Source: Mycolicibacterium malmesburyense (GTDB lineage: Bacteria; Actinomycetota; Actinomycetes; Mycobacteriales; Mycobacteriaceae). From it: a DNA stretch of 64,000 nucleotides. A model generated the notes under the pieces. That model was not told the origin of the DNA, ran no database searches, and worked only from the letters and a program-made list of their open reading frames with translations. Below, piece by piece: positions 59,587 to 64,000 of this stretch. The translations under genes were made by a program, and so were the position numbers. Position 1 is the stretch's first letter. Each line of letters opens with the position of its first letter. The stretch spans positions 26,281 through 90,280 of the forward strand of contig NZ_CVTB01000066.1 in NCBI RefSeq assembly GCF_001050015.1, read 5' to 3'.

Positions 59587-60456
59587 ATGAAGTCGGTCCA
59601 CCAGGCCCAGCATCGAGTCGATCTGAGCGCCGGGGTCATCGAGTACTCCGATACCGGCGGGGACGGTCCCGTCGTCGTATTGCTGCACGGGGTCAACATG
59701 GACAACTCCCTGTGGCACAACGTGGTTGAGCCCTTGACACCGGAGCACCGCTGCATCTGCCCCACCCTGCCGCTGGGCAGCCATCGCCGGCCGATGAGGC
59801 GCGGGGAGCTGGTGACACACCTCGGCGTCGCGGCTCTGGTCGGTGAATTCATCGATCGACTCGATCTTCGGGATGTCACCCTGGTGCTGAACGACTGGGG
59901 AGGTGCGCAGTTCCTCGTTGCCGAGGGCGCCGAGCGGATCGCCGCGCTGGTGCTGGTCGCATGCGAGGCCTTCGACAACTTTCCGCCGGGACTACCGGGG
60001 AAGGCCGTCGCATCCAGCGCGAAAATCCCGGGTGCCCTGTGGCTGACCATGCAGCTTCAACGGTTCACCTGGTTCCGTCGCGCACCTGGCGGCTGGGGCT
60101 GGATGGCCAAGCGCCCCATCCCCAAGGACGTGATGGATCGATGGTTTCGTCCCGCATTGGTCGACCGCGGGGTCCGACGCGATTTGCGTACCTTCGCGGG
60201 CTCGACGCCCAGTCGAGCGCAGTTGGCGCAACTGACTGAGCGGCTTCGGAGCTTCGACCGGCCGGTGCTCGTGGTGTGGGCGCCCGAGGACAAGGTGATG
60301 CCCGTCGAGCACGGCGCGCGGCTGGCATCGCTATTCCCGCATGGCCGCCTGGTCGAGATCGGCGACAGCTACACCCTGGTGCCGCTGGATCAGCCCGCCC
60401 GGCTCGCCGACGAGCTGCGCGACTTCATCGCCAAGGGCGCTCAGATCGGCGGGTAG
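59587..60456 (+). CDS. Alpha/beta hydrolase with Asp nucleophile elbow, no clear catalytic His
   Basis: ATG 59587 follows AGGAGG; the product is 289 residues. The oxyanion strand is VVVLLHGVNMDNSLW and the nucleophile elbow is LNDWGGAQ with Asp103, as in haloalkane dehalogenase-type hydrolases. The usual His near the C-terminus (GHFxP) is replaced: the segment reads GDSYTLVPLDQPARLA with Thr in that place. So it may be a non-canonical hydrolase or an inactive relative. It is divergent from the TetR gene and overlaps the next gene tail to tail by 16 bases. Confidence 0.8.
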   Translation: MKSVHQAQHRVDLSAGVIEYSDTGGDGPVVVLLHGVNMDNSLWHNVVEPLTPEHRCICPTLPLGSHRRPMRRGELVTHLGVAALVGEFIDRLDLRDVTLVLNDWGGAQFLVAEGAERIAALVLVACEAFDNFPPGLPGKAVASSAKIPGALWLTMQLQRFTWFRRAPGGWGWMAKRPIPKDVMDRWFRPALVDRGVRRDLRTFAGSTPSRAQLAQLTERLRSFDRPVLVVWAPEDKVMPVEHGARLASLFPHGRLVEIGDSYTLVPLDQPARLADELRDFIAKGAQIGG

Positions 60457-61370
60457 GGCAGGCTGAACTCGTCGGCCAGCAGGCTTTGCACGATGATCAT
60501 CGCCGCCTTGGATCCCGCGGCGATTGCGCCTGCGACGTAGGGCTGTTCGGTGCAGAGGTCGCCGGCGGCGAACACGCCGCTGGCCTCGGTGCGGTGGATC
60601 TCGTCGATGCTGATGGTGTCGGCGGCGAGCGGGCCGGGGGTGCACGCGGCGCCCAGCTGCTCGGCGAGCGGAGAGCGTTGTTCGAGCGGGGCCTCGACGA
60701 GCAGGCCGTCACGGGCCAGGCGGTCGCCGTCGGCGAACGCGATCGCGCTCAGTTTGCCATCCTCGCTGAGCAATTCGACGACGCGGCGGTCCTCGATGGT
60801 GACGTTGGCGGCTTCGATCACCTTCTTGTCCGCGGGTGACAGGTCGGTGCGTCCGTCGGTCAGCAGGACGACGTCGTCGCTCCAGCCGCGCAGCATCAGC
60901 GCGGAGTGCATCGCTTCCTCGCCGGCGGCCATGGTGGCGAGCCGCTTGTCGCGCATCTCCCAGCCGTGGCAGAACGGGCACTGGAACACCGAGGTGCCCC
61001 ACAGGTCCGCGAGCCCGGGCAGTTCGGGCGGGCAGTACTGCATGCCGGTGGCGAGAAGGACGCGCTTGGCGAGGATGGGGTCGCCGTCCTCGGGTTCGAG
61101 GATGAAGCCGTTGTCGACGGGTCGGCCGCTGACGATCCGGCCGTGGCGGTACTCGACGCTCGGGTAGGCCGTCAGCTCGCGGCGGCCTTCGCCGTACAGC
61201 TCGGCGGGTGGACGTTGGTCGTAGCCGAGCATGCCGCCGATGACACTCGCGGCGCGGTTGCTCTGTTCATCGGCGTCGATGACGACCGTGCGTCGTCTCG
61301 CGCGCCCCAACACGAGGGCGGCGCTCAGCCCAGCGGCCCCTCCCCCGACGACGGCACATTCCCAATCCAT
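60441..61370 (-). CDS. Thioredoxin reductase-like FAD/NAD(P) oxidoreductase
   Basis: The product is 309 residues from ATG 61370; ATG 61376 is two codons longer. The FAD site is CAVVGGGAAGLSAALVLGR, the redox-like Cys pair is QCPFCHGWE (about 131-136), and the second FAD site is GVFAAGDLCTEQPYVAGAIA. These features match small thioredoxin-reductase-like flavoproteins. The CPFC spacing is C-x2-C as in TrxB; no thioredoxin gene is adjacent. Convergent with the hydrolase gene. Confidence 0.85.
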   Translation of the reverse strand: MDWECAVVGGGAAGLSAALVLGRARRRTVVIDADEQSNRAASVIGGMLGYDQRPPAELYGEGRRELTAYPSVEYRHGRIVSGRPVDNGFILEPEDGDPILAKRVLLATGMQYCPPELPGLADLWGTSVFQCPFCHGWEMRDKRLATMAAGEEAMHSALMLRGWSDDVVLLTDGRTDLSPADKKVIEAANVTIEDRRVVELLSEDGKLSAIAFADGDRLARDGLLVEAPLEQRSPLAEQLGAACTPGPLAADTISIDEIHRTEASGVFAAGDLCTEQPYVAGAIAAGSKAAMIIVQSLLADEFSLPYPPI

Positions 61371-61376
61371 TGCCAC

Positions 61377-61750
61377 ATCGTTCCCGAGGGACAGATTGCG
61401 AAACCTCGGCGCCGATGTGCCGAGGTCAGCGGGGTAGCGGCCACGCGAGTCTAAGAGCCATCGCGTGGTCAGCCAGCAAACTGTTCATAGGGAAATCCCT
61501 GATTCCAGGGTCACCGACTTTGCGTAACTTCTTATTCGAGCCAGCCGATCCGGCGTAGCGCAAGAGCGGCTACGCGTGGGGGTTCAAGTGCTGTCGGGGG
61601 GCACTTCAACGCTGCTCGTGACTTGCGGGCGTCGGATCGGCGGGCACATCGAAGACCGTCGACGACGAAGGGGGGCACTGTGTCCCTAGAAGAAACATCA
61701 AGAGCGGCTGGGCGCCGGCGTCCAACCTTCGGCACGAAACGGTGTGTGCA
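61377..61750. other. Divergent intergenic region with the second copy of the shared element
   Basis: About 375 bases separate the thioredoxin-reductase-like gene and the DUF2510 gene. The repeated element is at 61474-61506. Between it and the next start, frames are short. No other structure was found. Confidence 0.5.
61474..61506. repeat. Intergenic element shared with 39100-39133 (copy 2)
   Basis: CAGCAAACT is followed by a divergent 4-base spacer and then the same 20-base core as copy 1 (61487-61506). The dyad AGGGA-AA-TCCCT is intact. It lies 245 bases before the DUF2510 start, nearly the same distance as copy 1 from the DUF732 gene. Confidence 0.7.
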
Positions 61751-62341
61751 GTGAACGCCGGCTGGTTTCCTGATCCCAGCGGCCAACCGGGGCAGCGCTA
61801 TTACGACGGTCAGCGGTGGACTCAACACTTCGTGCCTACACCACCGCCGAGCGTCGCGGCGCCATCGGCTGTGGCCGTGGCGGTGTCGTCTGGCGGAGGA
61901 GCAAACCATGCACTTCACCTCGTACTGACGCTTCTCTCCTGTGGGCTCTGGCTCCCGATTTGGATTCTGTGCGCAATCTTCAGTGGATCGTCGGGCACGT
62001 CGGTCGCTGTGGGTGGTGGTCCCGGCGGTGTGAGCGTGAGCAATCGGTCTCGGACCCCACTGATCGTCGCGGGCGTGGTTCTCGGACTGATCGTGCTCGG
62101 CAACATCGCCCAACACCCGTGGTTGCTCCTTGTGTTGATTCTGCTGGTCGGCGCCGGAGGGTTCTTCTTCTGGAAACAGAAGACCGCCGCGGAATTGAAG
62201 GCTCACGAACTTCGCGAGCAGTATCGCCGCGACGTCCTGGCCGCACGTGCCGATCACCAGGCCAAGCTTTACGCCGAGGGCGATCCGGAGGGCATCTACG
62301 GGCAGTACCCGCCGCCGCCAAACACCGGAGTGAACCTGTAA
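61751..62341 (+). CDS. DUF2510 membrane protein
   Basis: The product is 196 residues from GTG 61751 (an upstream GTG at 61742 is possible). The DUF2510 module is at the start: AGWFPDPSGQPGQRYYDGQRWTQHF (Trp and aromatic pattern). Two or three membrane segments follow (HLVLTLLSCGLWLPIWILCA, PLIVAGVVLGLIVLGNIA, WLLLVLILLVGAGGFFFW), then a charged helical tail (KAHELREQYRRDVLAARAD) ending in Pro-rich sequence. Function is not known; DUF2510 proteins are common in actinobacterial membranes. Confidence 0.8.
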   Translation: MNAGWFPDPSGQPGQRYYDGQRWTQHFVPTPPPSVAAPSAVAVAVSSGGGANHALHLVLTLLSCGLWLPIWILCAIFSGSSGTSVAVGGGPGGVSVSNRSRTPLIVAGVVLGLIVLGNIAQHPWLLLVLILLVGAGGFFFWKQKTAAELKAHELREQYRRDVLAARADHQAKLYAEGDPEGIYGQYPPPPNTGVNL

Positions 62342-62353
62342 CGCCCCGAACTC

Positions 62354-62980
62354 TCACCAGCTTTCTAGGCGCCCGTCGGGGTACGGCTTCCCGTCGCGGT
62401 CGGGCGCGAGCGGGACGGCCGCGAGGCCGACCAGGAACGCGGTCAGGTGGCCGACCTCGGTGAAGGTCGGCCGAGCGGCGGCGTTACCGGCCAACGCCAG
62501 TGTCGCGGCGGCCTGGGCGCCGGATCGCCAGGGCTTGCGGGTGTAGCCCGACAGGGCGCCGGCCAACCCGAGCACGAAGTAGCTCACCCCGACGTCGCGG
62601 GCGTTCTCCAGCCGCTGCGGGGCCCGGCCCTTGCGGATCAGCAGGCGCAGGTAACTCTGCCCGACGTAGGTTCCGATGACGTGGGCGCTGATCCCCACGA
62701 GAAGCCAACGCCACCAGCGTAATCGGCGCTCGGCGGGCGCGACGACGCCGATGAACACCGGGACGTACGGCCACCACCGGTGGTCGTCGAGCCAGAACAG
62801 GCTGGTGGTCAACACCCGATGCGGTTCGCTGCGCAGCCGAAGCAGGTTGGTGGAGTTCCTGCGCTGAATCCTTCGCGAGCCGCGATGCCCCGCCGACCGC
62901 TGCACACGCGTCGTCACCAGCAAGACGAGCAACCACGCGAAGCTGAACGGGGCGCCGGCCACGGCGCGGAGAAACCGCAC
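62354..62980 (-). CDS. Rhomboid-like membrane protein
   Basis: The product is 208 residues with four to five hydrophobic segments. A Ser-containing helix (GVSYFVLGLAGALSG) and a later helix starting EVGHLTAFLVGLAAVPL could be the Ser and His of a rhomboid protease, though the usual GxSG is SYFVLG. The basic N-terminal part is typical of mycobacterial rhomboid-like proteins. Protease activity is uncertain. It converges with the DUF2510 gene. Confidence 0.6.
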   Translation of the reverse strand: MRFLRAVAGAPFSFAWLLVLLVTTRVQRSAGHRGSRRIQRRNSTNLLRLRSEPHRVLTTSLFWLDDHRWWPYVPVFIGVVAPAERRLRWWRWLLVGISAHVIGTYVGQSYLRLLIRKGRAPQRLENARDVGVSYFVLGLAGALSGYTRKPWRSGAQAAATLALAGNAAARPTFTEVGHLTAFLVGLAAVPLAPDRDGKPYPDGRLESW

Positions 62981-63041
62981 CCGCTGAGGTTAGCGCGGTT
63001 AGCCGCGCGGGCTGGCGGGTAGGCGAGCGTCATTAGGAGCG

Positions 63042-63935
63042 GTGATGACGACTGCAGACTCAGAGATCGACCTGGACGCCCTGTCGACCGACGACCACGG
63101 GTACACCGTCAACGACGAGGACGAAGACGACCCGGTCCTGCTCGACCGCGCGGGCAACCCGATCCAGACCTGGCGCGAGCGCTATCCCTACGACGAGCGG
63201 ATGAGCCGCGACGATTACGAGCGCATCAAACGGCGTCTGCAGATCGAGTTGCTCAAGCTGCAGAAGTGGAGCACGCGGACCGGCGCTCGACACGTGATCC
63301 TGTTCGAGGGCCGGGACGCGGCGGGCAAGGGCGGCTCGATCCAACGGTTCATGGAACACCTCAACCCGCGCGGTGCACGCGTCGTCGCGCTGGAGAAGCC
63401 CACCAAAGAAGAGAAGACGCAGTGGTACTTCCAGCGATACGTCAAGCACCTGCCGACCGCAGGCGAGATGGTGCTGTTCGACCGCTCCTGGTACAACCGC
63501 GCCGGCGTCGAGCGGGTCATGGGCTTCTGCACACCCGAACAACACGCCGAGTTCATGCGTCAGGCACCGGCGTTCGAGGAGATGCTGGTCAACTCCGGGC
63601 TGCACCTGACCAAGTTCTGGTTCTCGGTGTCGCCGTCGGAGCAGCGGACACGGTTCGCCATCCGGTTGGTCGACCCGCTGCGGCAGTGGAAGTTCTCGTC
63701 GATGGACATGGAAGCGGTCAATCGGTGGGAGGACTACACCCGGGCCAAGGAAGACATGTTCGTCGCCACCGACACCGACTACGCGCCGTGGATCGTCGTG
63801 AAGAGCAACGACAAGAAACGCGGTCGGATCAACGCCATGCGATACCTGTTGTCGCGCTTCGACTATGACGACAAGGACCACGACGTGGTCGGTGAGCCGG
63901 ACCCCTTGATCGTGGGGCGGGCGCTCGAGGACTGA
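63042..63935 (+). CDS. ppk2: Polyphosphate kinase 2
   Basis: The product is 297 residues. Walker A is FEGRDAAGKGGSI (about 88-100), followed by RPRGARVVALEKPT-like sequence, the WYFQRYVKHLP block, Walker B with the lid FDRSWYNRAGVERVMGF, and FSVSPSEQRTRFAIR. PPK2 uses polyphosphate to phosphorylate nucleotides (class I: NDP to NTP). The acidic N-terminus (LDALSTDDHGYTVNDEDEDD) is typical for actinobacterial members. The start at ATG 63042 has another ATG next to it at 63045. A stand-alone gene. Confidence 0.93.
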   Translation: MMTTADSEIDLDALSTDDHGYTVNDEDEDDPVLLDRAGNPIQTWRERYPYDERMSRDDYERIKRRLQIELLKLQKWSTRTGARHVILFEGRDAAGKGGSIQRFMEHLNPRGARVVALEKPTKEEKTQWYFQRYVKHLPTAGEMVLFDRSWYNRAGVERVMGFCTPEQHAEFMRQAPAFEEMLVNSGLHLTKFWFSVSPSEQRTRFAIRLVDPLRQWKFSSMDMEAVNRWEDYTRAKEDMFVATDTDYAPWIVVKSNDKKRGRINAMRYLLSRFDYDDKDHDVVGEPDPLIVGRALED

Positions 63936-63963
63936 CGGTCAGAATTTGATGCTCCTATTGATG

Positions 63964-64000
63964 TCAAGCGGCTTGAAGCCAGTTCCTGTAGTTGTCGGCG
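63964..64000 (-). CDS. Possible C-terminal end of a gene continuing past the window
   Basis: Read on the minus strand, the last bases give ADNYRNWLQAA before a TGA at 63964-63966. Only 12 codons are visible, so no family can be named. It could be the end of a convergent gene after ppk2. Confidence 0.25.
   Translation of the reverse strand, partial: ADNYRNWLQAA

Noticed and set aside
1..64000. tRNA, rRNA, complete insertion sequences or attachment sites bordering the island
   Set aside because: I looked for cloverleaf-like ends, transposase motifs and long direct repeats and found none that I could support; island borders stay approximate.

Overview
The window is high-GC actinobacterial DNA and reads as a fast-growing mycobacterium (Mycobacterium/Mycolicibacterium sp.). 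Pointers to this are an LpqH-type 19-kDa lipoprotein, a DUF732 secreted protein, an Arr rifampin ADP-ribosyltransferase, a WS/DGAT acyltransferase, transmembrane Ser/Thr kinases with proline/threonine-rich linkers, an Rv2466c-like DsbA-fold protein, and many GTG or leaderless-looking starts. No rRNA, tRNA, CRISPR array or intact transposase was seen. The species is inferred, not proven.

Bases 1 to about 30,700 are an accessory region dominated by conflict and defence genes, some intact and some broken. In order it holds: a cut-off protein end and a truncated serine beta-lactamase fragment; a Doc-type toxin-antitoxin pair with a periodic operator; a DsbA-like protein; a TetR regulator with its operator and a small membrane protein; a Cys-rich mini-protein; an NrtR-like Nudix regulator divergent from an ADP-ribosylglycohydrolase/dual-specificity-phosphatase fusion and an ankyrin protein; a YbjN-like protein with a cytosolic HtrA-like protease; a zinc-hook ATPase with a small HEPN-like partner; a decayed second copy of the TetR/membrane-protein cassette that has lost its operator; and a frameshifted MazG-like gene. 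A co-directional run at 13.4-22.7 kb follows (HIT-PLD-helicase fusion, McrB, McrC, and two proteins sharing an N-terminal module). It is followed by a NucS-like nuclease, a Cas4-like/RNase H-like/SF1-helicase giant, remnants of a broken helicase system, and a Trp-repeat protein. The 22.7-31 kb part looks richer in A/T than the rest.

From 31 kb to the end the content is ordinary mycobacterial metabolism, envelope and signalling: a TetR/phytoene-desaturase-like pair with a perfect palindromic operator, M15-like exported proteins, two Ser/Thr kinases, a peptidoglycan amidase, a hydrolase-cyclase fusion, a diiron-like protein with ferredoxin and ferredoxin reductase in one operon, arr, CsbD, DUF1206, LpqH, a frameshifted MFS transporter, WS/DGAT, a cNMP-binding protein, YceI, a three-subunit molybdenum aldehyde/xanthine dehydrogenase, a flavin monooxygenase/TetR/alpha-beta hydrolase cluster, a thioredoxin-reductase-like protein, a DUF2510 protein, a rhomboid-like protein and PPK2.

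The strongest candidate for a little-described system is the five-gene run at 13,451-22,692. Next are the zinc-hook ATPase with HEPN-like partner (8,842-11,570) and the ADP-ribose-processing cluster with its own NrtR-like regulator (3,701-6,919). All functions are read from motifs; no database search was possible.
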